The notes under the pieces: model-generated
Told to the model about the DNA's origin: nothing
Seen by the model: only the letters and a program-made list of their open reading frames with translations
Databases searched by the model: none
NCBI RefSeq assembly: GCF_013414195.1
Contig: NZ_JAATTV010000003.1
Location: forward strand, 62,001 to 126,000
Direction: 5' to 3'
DNA from: Psychrobacter sp. BI730
Lineage (GTDB): Bacteria; Pseudomonadota; Gammaproteobacteria; Pseudomonadales; Moraxellaceae
Length of the DNA stretch: 64,000 bases
Shown: positions 1 to 7,421 of the stretch, piece after piece
Layout of the letters: every line of letters begins with the position of its first letter
Position numbering within the stretch: position 1 is the stretch's first letter
Translations under genes and position numbers: made by a program

Positions 1-183
1 ATCCATGACGTGGTCAAACATTTGCACCGTGATCTATTTATCGAATCAAGCCCTATCCCAGCGAAGTACGCATTGCATAAAATGGGCATTATCGATAAAG
101 GTATCCGTCTGCCATTGGTTTGGCTCGCCGAGCAGCATCATGCGACTATTGATGAAGCATTGGTTCGAGCAAACATACGATAA
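1..183 (+). CDS. dapA: 4-hydroxy-tetrahydrodipicolinate synthase, C-terminal fragment (cut by window start)
   Basis: The window opens inside this gene. Frame 1 reads 60 residues and ends with TAA at 181-183. The tail contains LFIESSPIPAKYALHKMGI, which matches the C-terminal helix region of DapA (E. coli LFVEPNPIPVKWACKELGL, from memory). DapA condenses pyruvate with aspartate semialdehyde in lysine and diaminopimelate synthesis in the cytoplasm. The catalytic lysine and tyrosine lie upstream of the window, so activity cannot be judged. The following order, lipoprotein then purC, is the dapA-bamC-purC order of many Gammaproteobacteria and supports the call. Confidence 0.88.
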   Translation: MHDVVKHLHRDLFIESSPIPAKYALHKMGIIDKGIRLPLVWLAEQHHATIDEALVRANIR

Positions 184-324
184 ATTGATATTTAGCCAAT
201 TGATATTCGGCGATTTTAGATTTGTTGCTAGTTCGATGATTGATATTCGAGCTAGCAGCAAGTCAACTTATCATGATAAGTCAATCGCCTACATGAGCAA
301 TAACTGCTAACTCAGAGAGACAAC

Positions 325-654
325 ATGATGACAGTATCATCAAAAACAGTATCATCAAAGACGACAAAATTACTTCCAGCAATGCTGACCTTGGTTTTGG
401 GTAGCACTTTGGTATTAAGCGGCTGTCAAGCGACTAAAAATTTGCTTGGTAAACGTGATAACGGTAGCTTAGATTATCAACAAAGCAAAAAGCTTGCACC
501 GATAGAGCTACCTGCCGCCCAAGAAACGGCACCTTTTGTCCCTTTATATTCAACACCTAATGCTGGGGCAAACACGCTCCAACTACAAAATGAGTCAGGC
601 AATCAGTATCAGCTGCCAAAACCTCAGCGTGCTGTTAGTAACACTTCGAACTAA
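325..654 (+). CDS. Short BamC/NlpB-like outer-membrane lipoprotein
   Basis: This 109-residue protein has a lipoprotein signal peptide with lipobox LSGC and the acylated Cys at about residue 34. The first 12 residues contain a small duplication (TVSSK twice), made by a 15-bp tandem repeat at 331-360. The mature part is only about 75 residues, rich in Gln, Pro and Ala, with no predicted globular core. It sits between dapA and purC, exactly where bamC (nlpB) lies in E. coli. The segment DYQQSKKLAPIELPA resembles the unstructured N-terminal region of BamC that contacts BamD. The two large helix-grip domains of E. coli BamC are absent. I infer a reduced BamC; an unrelated small lipoprotein is the alternative. 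An RBS-like AGAGAGA precedes the ATG. Confidence 0.72.
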   Translation: MMTVSSKTVSSKTTKLLPAMLTLVLGSTLVLSGCQATKNLLGKRDNGSLDYQQSKKLAPIELPAAQETAPFVPLYSTPNAGANTLQLQNESGNQYQLPKPQRAVSNTSN

Positions 655-781
655 ACTTACTCCCTTATCTATATCGCTGACTGTTGCGTTTTTATCATAG
701 CCGCAAACCATGTATCTTACATCAGTCAGCGGTAGCTGCGCGTTTTTACCACATAAGCTTGAACGAACAGGAACCCCCATA

Positions 782-1495
782 ATGCAAAAGCAACAACTGC
801 TGTATAAAGGTAAAGCCAAATCTGTCTATGAAACAGAAGACAATGATCTTCTGATTTTGCACTTCCGTGATGATACCTCAGCGCTTGATGGTAAGCGTAT
901 CGAACAATTAGCACGTAAAGGTGTGGTTAATAACCGCTTTAATGCTTTTATCATGCAAAAATTGTCTGATGCTGGTATCGAAACACATCTCGAAAAGCAA
1001 TTGTCTGATGACGAAGTGTTGGTTAAACGCTTGGACATGATTCCTGTAGAGTGCGTGGTGCGTAACTTTGCAGCAGGTAGTTTGGTGCGTCGTTTAGGCT
1101 TAGAAGAAGGGCAGGCATTAACGCCGCCAACGTATGAGCTGTTTTATAAAGATGATGCGTTAGGTGATCCGATGGTTAACGAATCACTTTCTGTATCTCT
1201 TGGCTGGGCGACCAAAGAGCAACTGGCTAAGATGGAAGAGCTGACTTATCAAGTCAACGATGTATTAAAGGCATTGTTTGATGCGGGTAATTTAATCCTA
1301 GTTGATTTTAAACTAGAGTTTGGCGTATTCCATGACCGTATCGTGTTAGGTGACGAGTTCTCACCAGATGGCTGCCGTATCTGGGACAAGAACACTAAGA
1401 AGAAACTTGATAAAGACCGTTTCCGTCAGTCACTAGGTGATGTGATTGAAGCTTATGAAGAAGTGGCTGACCGTATTGGTGTACCATTAAAATAA
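782..1495 (+). CDS. purC: Phosphoribosylaminoimidazole-succinocarboxamide synthase
   Basis: PurC (SAICAR synthetase) joins CAIR and aspartate using ATP in purine synthesis. From the ATG at 782 it is 237 residues, the usual length for E. coli-type PurC. The open frame extends upstream to 710, but those 24 codons do not resemble PurC, and AGGAACC lies just before 782. Family motifs visible include the N-terminal [14 protein letters not shown], the basic [16 protein letters not shown] segment near residue 85, and the C-terminal [13 protein letters not shown] strong terminator follows 24 nt after the stop. The gene is probably co-transcribed with dapA and the lipoprotein. Confidence 0.96.
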   Translation: MQKQQLLYKGKAKSVYETEDNDLLILHFRDDTSALDGKRIEQLARKGVVNNRFNAFIMQKLSDAGIETHLEKQLSDDEVLVKRLDMIPVECVVRNFAAGSLVRRLGLEEGQALTPPTYELFYKDDALGDPMVNESLSVSLGWATKEQLAKMEELTYQVNDVLKALFDAGNLILVDFKLEFGVFHDRIVLGDEFSPDGCRIWDKNTKKKLDKDRFRQSLGDVIEAYEEVADRIGVPLK

Positions 1496-1517
1496 GTATC
1501 TGATACTTAGCATAAAA

Positions 1518-1549
1518 TAAAAAACTGAGCCATGTGCTCAGTTTTTTTA
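1518..1549 (+). terminator. Rho-independent terminator after purC
   Basis: The stem AAAACTGAGC / GCTCAGTTTT with a short ATGT-type loop is followed by a run of T. It ends the dapA-lipoprotein-purC unit. Confidence 0.88.
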
Positions 1550-1825
1550 TGGCATTATATCTATGATGGCACCCTAGTGAGGACTTGAATATTAAGCTGT
1601 CGGCTAATGGCATCAACGTTTTAACTCGCTAAAACAGTCACAGTGTACTTCGTGGTGTACTTACCATACATATTCTATCTGTGATCGATGCGCTATACAG
1701 GCATCAATGTGGTAGGTATATGAGACACCTCGGAATTTTAATACTCTCTAAGATTGTTGGATATCAAACAATCCCAGCGTGGTTCAGCATATGTATCAAA
1801 AAAACATTTTTTATTAGGAAAGGCC

Positions 1826-2767
1826 ATGCTTCTTAGTTTTATTGCGCGCCATAGCACATTAATTATGCCAGTTTGTGCAATTATGGGCTTTGTTTTTCCA
1901 AACTTATCCAATGCAGTATTGGTATATTTACCCCAAATATTGTTCTTCTTGATGTTTTTTACTTTACTAGGCATTGACCAATATGCACTTTTAAAGCGTA
2001 TAGCGACAAGCTATGTATGGGTTTTTGCCTTGTTACAAAGCGGGGGCATGAGTCTAGCTTTAATAGTAATTGCTTATGCACTCGGTGTACGTGGCGATTG
2101 GCTATTGGCGATTGCAGGTCTTGGTGCCACTGCCCCATTATTCGGTAGTGGTGCGTTGGTCAATGCGGTGGGATTTGATGCACAACTGGCGACGGCAAAA
2201 ACTATCGCTGCTACGCTCGTTATGCCCTGTACATTATTAGGCGTATTATGGCTATTAGGCGATGAAAGTTCGAATTTAGACGTTGGTCTTTATGTCAAAC
2301 GCTTGTTAGTTTATATTTTCATGCCAATGGTGCTAGCTGTGGGAGTGCGTCGGTTTGTTCCACCTGCTATTTTGTCACGTTATTATCCCAAAATTGGGCA
2401 GTTTAATATTTTACTGCTGATGTTGTTTCCACTGGGACTGATGGCAGGATTTCGTACTACGTTTGACCATAATCCCTGGCAAGCGTTGTTATTACTAGTG
2501 CTAAGTTCGGTATTGGCATTGGTGTTTTATTTTACCGCTTATATAATATATCGGCGTTTTGGCTATGAGAATGCTATTGTCGCGGCGCTGGTATGTGGCG
2601 GACGCAATGTATTACTTTCTTACACCATAACTGTACCCTTTATGGGTGCGGTGTTTCTACCGTTACTGGGTGCTTTTCAATTACCAATGTTTTGCTTACC
2701 CTTACTGGGCAAATATATGGCAAAACGCCATACAACTAGGCCTATGGATTTAAAATCAAGTTTTTGA
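1826..2767 (+). CDS. BASS-type (bile acid:sodium symporter family-like) membrane transporter
   Basis: This integral membrane protein of 313 residues has about nine to ten hydrophobic segments. The C-terminal part, CGGRNVLLSY followed by FQLPMFCLPLL, resembles the conserved helix region of the bile acid:sodium symporter (BASS/SBF) superfamily. The substrate is unknown. I chose ATG 1826 because AGGAAAGG stands just upstream; the frame is open from 1754, but that extension is polar and has no ribosome site. The gene is monocistronic as far as can be seen, between the purC terminator and a gene-poor stretch. Another auxin-carrier-like or BASS-related permease subfamily is possible. Confidence 0.6.
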   Translation: MLLSFIARHSTLIMPVCAIMGFVFPNLSNAVLVYLPQILFFLMFFTLLGIDQYALLKRIATSYVWVFALLQSGGMSLALIVIAYALGVRGDWLLAIAGLGATAPLFGSGALVNAVGFDAQLATAKTIAATLVMPCTLLGVLWLLGDESSNLDVGLYVKRLLVYIFMPMVLAVGVRRFVPPAILSRYYPKIGQFNILLLMLFPLGLMAGFRTTFDHNPWQALLLLVLSSVLALVFYFTAYIIYRRFGYENAIVAALVCGGRNVLLSYTITVPFMGAVFLPLLGAFQLPMFCLPLLGKYMAKRHTTRPMDLKSSF

Positions 2768-3090
2768 ACAGCCAGACTGTTAATAGATGATTTATCGTTT
2801 AAAGGATTTATTTTTTGAGTATACCCCAACGGAACCAGCTATTTCACTCGACAAACCTATTAACAGACTATTTAAAATAGACCACTATAATGGAACCACT
2901 TATAAAAGACTGCAGCTTCTATCTATTTATCAAACAGTATTACTCTTTAGGCACAGGCTTGTAGTTTAGCTCGTATAAAAAATCAAACATAGCGCCAACA
3001 TTGTCCTCGATACCTTGTCTTACTTTTATGCTAATTTGTTATTGCTTACTCATATCAATTAGACCATAAAAATAAGAAAAGGTTTTGCTA
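2768..3090. other. Intergenic stretch, no gene supported
   Basis: These 323 AT-rich bases lie between the transporter and the glycosylase gene. A 60-codon open frame at 2787-2969 has no ribosome site and no recognisable protein character. The promoter of the next gene is presumably near 3010-3070. I see no strong hairpin. Confidence 0.5.
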
Positions 3091-3723
3091 ATGTCTACTG
3101 CCTCATCAACTATTTTAGAGCCTGACTGGTTCGCTCGTCCAACCTGTGTGGTCGCTGCTGACCTGATTGGTAAAGTCTTATGTCGACAGTTAACCGATAG
3201 TGATGGACAGCAAAAAACGCTACGTATGCGTATTTCTGAGACCGAAGCCTATATTGGTCAAGATGATCCTGCGTGCCATTCACATGCAGGTACTCGAACG
3301 GCGCGCACAGAGATTATGTATGAGCAAGGCGGAGTGTTCTATGTCTATTTGACCTATGGCGTGCATCATATGCTAAATTTGATTAGCGGCTCTATAGAGT
3401 CGCCTGAGTCTGTATTGATACGCGCTGGGTTTTTGACTGACGATAGTGACCGTCTGATTGAAGAGCAACAACTCAGTCCAGATAAGCAGTTTACACATCC
3501 TAAGCAGTTCGCAGGCCCTGGTAAATTGACCAAACGCTTGCAAATTGATCGCGATTTATATGGCAAACCTATTTCGCCGGCATCAGAAGTTTGGATAGAA
3601 GATGATAGTTGCCAGCCGCCTGTATCACTACGCCCACGTATTGGTATTGATTATGCCGGTGATGCCAAAGACTGGCTGCTACGTTATATATGGACCGAGC
3701 ATCCTTCCTTATCTAAGAACTAG
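3091..3723 (+). CDS. DNA-3-methyladenine glycosylase, AAG/MPG family
   Basis: This is a 210-residue base-excision repair glycosylase of the mammalian AAG (MPG) type, which removes 3-methyladenine, hypoxanthine and related lesions. The SETEAY motif at residues 49-54 carries the catalytic Glu. It is followed by HSHAGTRTARTEIMY, the aromatic FYVYLTYGVHHMLN strand and GPGKLTKRLQID, all in family order. ATG 3091 is preceded by AAGAAAAGG; a TTG two codons earlier is less likely. A small NIF3-type gene follows after 37 nt and may be co-transcribed. Confidence 0.92.
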   Translation: MSTASSTILEPDWFARPTCVVAADLIGKVLCRQLTDSDGQQKTLRMRISETEAYIGQDDPACHSHAGTRTARTEIMYEQGGVFYVYLTYGVHHMLNLISGSIESPESVLIRAGFLTDDSDRLIEEQQLSPDKQFTHPKQFAGPGKLTKRLQIDRDLYGKPISPASEVWIEDDSCQPPVSLRPRIGIDYAGDAKDWLLRYIWTEHPSLSKN

Positions 3724-3760
3724 CAGATTGAGATTCAAAACTATTCTATGAGGTAAGCCT

Positions 3761-4072
3761 ATGTATAAGTTGACCGTTTTTATTCCTGATGCAGCGTTAG
3801 ACCAAGTGAAATCTGCTCTGTTTACTGTTGGCGCTGGGAAGATTGGAAACTATGAGCAATGCTGTTGGCAGGTACAAGGAGTCGGTCAGTTTATGCCATT
3901 ATCAGGTAGTACGCCGCACATTGGTACACAGGATAGTTTAGAAATGGTCGATGAATGGCGAGTGGAAATGGTGGTAGATGAAGCATTTATCGATGCTACC
4001 ATTGCCGCGTTAAAAGAGGCGCACCCGTATGAAACACCAGCCTATGATGTGATAAAAGTCTTGGGTTTTTAG
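3761..4072 (+). CDS. NIF3/YqfO-type small domain protein
   Basis: This 103-residue cytoplasmic protein matches the CutA-like inserted domain of Nif3/YqfO proteins, occurring alone. The ends are diagnostic: MYKLTVFIPDAALDQVKSAL at the start, the central GAGKIGNYEQCCWQ, and the C-terminal EAHPYETPAYDVIKV. Stand-alone versions are widespread in proteobacteria and have no settled function; a regulatory or metal-related role is often assumed. A GAGGTAAG ribosome site precedes the ATG. It lies close behind the glycosylase gene. Confidence 0.82.
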   Translation: MYKLTVFIPDAALDQVKSALFTVGAGKIGNYEQCCWQVQGVGQFMPLSGSTPHIGTQDSLEMVDEWRVEMVVDEAFIDATIAALKEAHPYETPAYDVIKVLGF

Positions 4073-4115
4073 TCTTATATAGAAAAATATCAGCTTATGG
4101 AGTGTAAGACTTCTC

Positions 4116-4152
4116 ATAAAAAAAACAAATAAGCCACTTAATGACTTATTTG
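4116..4152 (-). terminator. Terminator of the PepSY-like lipoprotein pair
   Basis: Read on the minus strand, the stem CAAATAAG / CTTATTTG is followed by a run of about ten T. It lies 63 nt past the stop at 4215. The oppositely transcribed NIF3-type gene ends at 4072. Confidence 0.75.
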
Positions 4153-4214
4153 GTTATAAAGTTTTTGATGTTCCAACTGAGTATTAATAGTGAATATTAG
4201 TATTTAAAAACTGA

Positions 4215-4577
4215 TTAATCTTTCTTAAGCTTAATCACGTTGTAGCTTGGGTAGCCTAGCTCGATTTTATAATCGTCGCGTCCGCGCTCAGCCTTTATCT
4301 TAATCTTACGATCACCATTTTTATATTTGACGTCTTTGACGCGATATCCCATGCTACGGACTTTACTAGCAGCTCGTTGCTCGACAACGGAGACATAGCT
4401 GTCTTTATCGTTCTTTTTATCTTTGTGTTTTTTATGGCCTTTATTGTCCTTATGAGTGTGCTCGTAAAGGTTGTCATAGCCATTGTAGCCATTCGGCGCA
4501 GTTACACAGCCTGTGGTCACTGCTAATAAAGCTGCGACTATGCTGCCAGTCGCTACTGTTTTTAATGTTGAAAGCGA
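4215..4577 (-). pseudogene. PepSY-like lipoprotein lacking an in-frame start (frameshifted or unusually initiated)
   Basis: Frame-open sequence from 4577 encodes a good lipoprotein signal segment (KTVATGSIVAALLAVTTGC, lipobox ending in Cys at 4506-4508), a Lys/Asp/His-rich linker and one C-terminal PepSY-like unit (SKVRSMGYRVKDVKYKNG, then IKIKAERG and YKIELGYPS). No ATG, GTG or TTG lies in this frame before the hydrophobic stretch; the only candidate, GTG at 4520, would remove the signal peptide. The frame is that of the upstream lipoprotein gene and is separated from it only by TGA 4578-4580. A TTG at 4579-4581, overlapping that stop, would give a 24-residue signal peptide if one A were lost from the A5 tract at 4559-4563. 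It is either a recent frameshift or unusual initiation. Confidence 0.6.
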
Positions 4578-5237
4578 TCAATCTTTTCTGACTTTGATCA
4601 CATCTAAATTTGGATAACTTAATAGTATCTCGTACTTCTGTGAACCGCGTTTAGCCTCAATCTCAAAGATACCGCGCTTATTTTTTTCTTCAAGATCGAT
4701 ATCTTCGACACGGTAGCCCATCGCTCTTACTTTATTGACAGCGCGGCGTTTTATAGCTGGGTATCGTGATTCTCTTTTAATAGTGTCTTCGACATCGCCT
4801 TTTTTATAGCGCTGACCATTCTGATAATTATCTTTATGTTTGTTTTCTTTATAGCGGTTATTATTATTTTGCGACTTATTATCCCAGTTATCTGGCCATG
4901 CTTTTTTGCTTGAGCTGATGAGTCTTAGGGCAGGGTAAGTATATTTTAGCTCGTAGGCTTGGTTGTTCTTTTTAGCATACGCCGTAAGAGCTCGATCACC
5001 ACGGTAACTATCAGCTCTGATATCTATAACCTGATAGCCTTTGCGGCGGAAGTCTTGTCGAAGCTGCTGACTTACGCGATTAAAATTATTGTTTTGGCTA
5101 TTATTATCACCACGATAGACAGGCTGATTGTCATATCCTGAGCCTACAACCGCACAACCTACTGTCGTACCCAATAATGCAACGACAAGACTAGTAGACA
5201 GAGTGGCCTTAATAGAAAAGGGTTTTATTATTTTCAT
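4578..5237 (-). CDS. Lipoprotein with two PepSY-like repeats
   Basis: The 219-residue lipoprotein has signal peptide MKIIKPFSIKATLSTSLVV and lipobox TTVGC with Cys at about residue 28. Two repeat units follow, at roughly residues 55-110 and 165-219, each with the pattern basic helix, GYxVxDI strand, (L/I)xAxA(K)xG strand, YELxxxYP. The fold pattern resembles PepSY domains. The units are joined by an Asn/Lys/Gln-rich linker. A paralogous single-unit lipoprotein frame follows immediately downstream. TAGGAT precedes the start. The family role is unknown; an envelope stress or protease-inhibitor function is only a guess from the PepSY likeness. Confidence 0.75.
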   Translation of the reverse strand: MKIIKPFSIKATLSTSLVVALLGTTVGCAVVGSGYDNQPVYRGDNNSQNNNFNRVSQQLRQDFRRKGYQVIDIRADSYRGDRALTAYAKKNNQAYELKYTYPALRLISSSKKAWPDNWDNKSQNNNNRYKENKHKDNYQNGQRYKKGDVEDTIKRESRYPAIKRRAVNKVRAMGYRVEDIDLEEKNKRGIFEIEAKRGSQKYEILLSYPNLDVIKVRKD

Positions 5238-5478
5238 GAGGCAATATCCTATGATGGTATTAAGTAGGTCGTGTAGGTTAAAGGTACCTATATTCTCTAT
5301 AACTATAAGATTTTAAAAGTATTCTGACGAATTAAATTAGATCGTAGTTAATAAATATTTCTAGTGATTTATTTTTCGAAATATTTCCTTACATTATCTA
5401 TAATAGAGTACAAAACTTTGCGGTAGGTGTCATTTGCGTTAATAAGTTGTAATAATTGTGGTAAGTAAAATATATTGT

Positions 5479-5496
5479 TGTAAGCATATGCTTACA
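5479..5496. promoter_or_regulatory. 18-bp perfect palindrome, possible operator
   Basis: TGTAAGCATATGCTTACA reads identically on both strands. It lies about 240 bp upstream of the minus-strand PepSY-like lipoprotein operon in otherwise non-coding DNA. The form suits binding of a dimeric regulator. No regulator can be named from the sequence. Confidence 0.4.
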
Positions 5497-5792
5497 CGCA
5501 ATGACGTTTACGCGACTTAACATACGAGTGAGAGTTAGGCATTATAGTCACACGGCATTAGGGAATGTGACTCAAGGATTGAGTTGACCGCATTAAGGAT
5601 AATGATTCGATAACTAGCGTCAGGATGACAATAGCGATTGAAGTAAGGACACAGTCCCTTTGCTGATAGCAGCAAGTAATACTGAAGCTGTAGTGTAGTA
5701 AAAAGGGCAGGATGCCCAGTATCACAATATACTGAATATTTGTGCAAGGATGCATGAAAAGCAGTCGTGATAGGTAACATGGATAGTTAACA

Positions 5793-5830
5793 ATAAAACC
5801 GCATAACAATTGATTGCTATGCGGTTTTAT
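5793..5830. terminator. Long near-perfect inverted repeat, terminator-like
   Basis: The arm ATAAAACCGCATA pairs with TATGCGGTTTTAT around a partly paired centre. It is downstream of csbD on the minus strand, behind a second hairpin with the same CCGCATA stem. It could stop transcription in either direction. Confidence 0.6.
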
Positions 5831-5892
5831 CGTGTCTGGAGAATGGTAATTTGTTTCTCCAATAGCTTATCTGTACAGTATAAATCTGCCAT

Positions 5893-5925
5893 AAAAAAAC
5901 CGCATATATTTCTATGCGGTTTTTC
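5893..5925 (-). terminator. Terminator of the CsbD gene
   Basis: On the minus strand the hairpin AAAAACCGCATAG ... ATGCGG is followed by a T run. It is about 50 nt past the CsbD stop. Confidence 0.75.
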
Positions 5926-5975
5926 AGTTTATTTAGTACAGTAACTATGCAGCGAATAAATATGCAACGAATATA

Positions 5976-6179
5976 TTAATATTTGTTTTCTACACGCCAA
6001 TCATCTACTTCACGCTCCGCATCTTCTTTGGCATGGCCATAACGCTCTTGTACACGGCCAACCAACTTATCACGACTACCTTCGATATGGGTGAGATCGT
6101 CATCAGTGAGCTCTGCCCATTTCTGTTTGACTGACCCTTTCATCTGGTTCCATTCACCTTTTAGCGTATGTTCGTTCAT
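5976..6179 (-). CDS. CsbD family general-stress protein
   Basis: The small acidic and hydrophilic 67-residue protein is typical of CsbD (YjbJ-like) proteins. It contains LKGEWNQMKGSVKQKWAELTD, then a GxxDKLVGRVQERYG segment and a charged C-terminus. Many members are strongly induced by stress in other bacteria; the biochemical role is unknown. I chose the ATG at 6177-6179 because AAGGA precedes it and the family starts here. The frame is open up to 6251, but that part is not CsbD-like. It is monocistronic with its own terminator. Confidence 0.9.
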   Translation of the reverse strand: MNEHTLKGEWNQMKGSVKQKWAELTDDDLTHIEGSRDKLVGRVQERYGHAKEDAEREVDDWRVENKY

Positions 6180-6677
6180 TGTTATATTCCTTTTTATTAT
6201 TTGGTTGTTTATCGAGATTATTATTCCATCTGTTTTTATTTCACACTTCACTCAGCTGCTTTGGGTAAAACTTAAGCCAACTGGTGATATTTAATATAAG
6301 CGTTCAAAATCCCGTTGTCTGTATACGCAATGTTTAGAGTGTTGCTTCATTATGGGAATCTGCACATCTGTGTTATGAGTCATCTATTTGTGTAATAAAT
6401 AGCGTACTTTATCAGTGATATACGTAAAGCTACTCAGTAATTTTGGCCGTAAATTATAAAACTGACAGCATAAATATTTTTAAGTTGATAGATAAAAAAC
6501 ACTAAAAATTGGCAGTCGTTATCAACACGATCTAAGACTAATAATAGAGAGTGAATGCCGTGTAACATTTAATGATAGACTTCTTGTTAAAATGACTATA
6601 GCCTTATAGTTAAGATGAAATTCTATGAATTATTTTTGATAAGCGAGTGTATATTGATAGCGAATACACCTAACAAA
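6180..6677. other. Divergent intergenic region between csbD-type gene and tetR-type gene
   Basis: The region holds the divergent promoters of the two flanking genes and is strongly AT-rich around 6420-6600. The TetR frame is open from 6615, so its first 21 codons are a possible longer N-terminus. I see no clear operator palindrome. Confidence 0.4.
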
Positions 6678-7358
6678 ATGAGCGTTGAAAAAGTGCAAAC
6701 GAAACGTGAGCTGGCGAAAGCCAAGACGCGGCGTGCGTTATTAAAAAGTGCCTTGCGGTTGTATAGTTTGGAAGGTGCTCAGGGCATGAGCATGAATAAA
6801 ATTGCCAAAGGTGCAGGGATTGCACAGCCCAGTTTTTACAATCATTTTGAGAGCCTAGAGGCGCTGCAAAACGAGCTGAGCACCCAACTAAAAGACAATT
6901 ATCTATCCCCGATGCGACTGGCATGGGTCAATATGCTCAAAGATTATGATGTGTTGAGTAAAGATCAGTTTAATCAGCAATGTCGACAATGCCTGATTAT
7001 GATTTTTGATTCTGCATTTGAGAATATCGCATTGTTTCAACACTTACTCGAAGACCGTCCTAGATTTAGTGACAGTATAGAAAACCAGTCATCATTAAAT
7101 AATGGACTGGGCAATCTGATTACCGAAATACAAGAAGAATGGACAGAGATATTTATTCAAGGATTGCAATTATCCAATCGTACTTGCGAGCGTAGTGCTG
7201 TCAATCTATGCGTCGATATGGCGGCGGCACAGGTACATGAGTTGATATTGGGCTGTCATCAGCAGCGTTACTCAAGACAACAAGCGATTGCCACGTTGAG
7301 TATCAGTTTTGACGCACTGTTCGCCAATTTTTTGCACGGAAGCAATACTAGTCAGTAG
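6678..7358 (+). CDS. TetR/AcrR family transcriptional regulator
   Basis: From ATG 6678 the protein is 226 residues, a normal TetR length. The N-terminal DNA-binding domain is clear: a basic lead (KRELAKAKTRRALLKSALRLY) and the helix-turn-helix MNKIAKGAGIAQPSFYNHFE. The remaining part is a helical ligand-binding domain without a recognisable ligand class. The frame is open from 6615 and an ATG there is possible; neither start has a strong ribosome site. The molybdopterin oxidoreductase begins 63 nt downstream on the same strand, so the regulator may control that gene and itself. The N-terminal half is somewhat FabR-like. Confidence 0.85.
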   Translation: MSVEKVQTKRELAKAKTRRALLKSALRLYSLEGAQGMSMNKIAKGAGIAQPSFYNHFESLEALQNELSTQLKDNYLSPMRLAWVNMLKDYDVLSKDQFNQQCRQCLIMIFDSAFENIALFQHLLEDRPRFSDSIENQSSLNNGLGNLITEIQEEWTEIFIQGLQLSNRTCERSAVNLCVDMAAAQVHELILGCHQQRYSRQQAIATLSISFDALFANFLHGSNTSQ

Positions 7359-7421
7359 TGATAATAAGCAAAAATTATTGTCATGAAATCTAGAACAAAA
7401 AACACAACAGGGAGAGTGACT

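Larger units (their letters stand above)
5238..5975. other. Long intergenic region with palindrome and two hairpins
   Basis: These 738 bases are without a supported gene. Near 5240-5420 lies the presumed promoter region of the minus-strand lipoproteins. An 18-bp perfect palindrome is at 5479-5496, and two related hairpins are at 5793-5830 and 5893-5925. Overlapping minus-strand frames at 5535-5809 have no coherent protein character. Confidence 0.5.

Noticed and set aside
2787-2969. 60-codon open frame between the BASS transporter and the glycosylase gene
   Set aside because: No ribosome site, no recognisable protein pattern, in AT-rich DNA where frames of this length arise by chance.
5535-5809. 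Two overlapping minus-strand frames of about 80 codons
   Set aside because: They overlap each other in different frames, run into a hairpin and have no ribosome site or protein-like composition.
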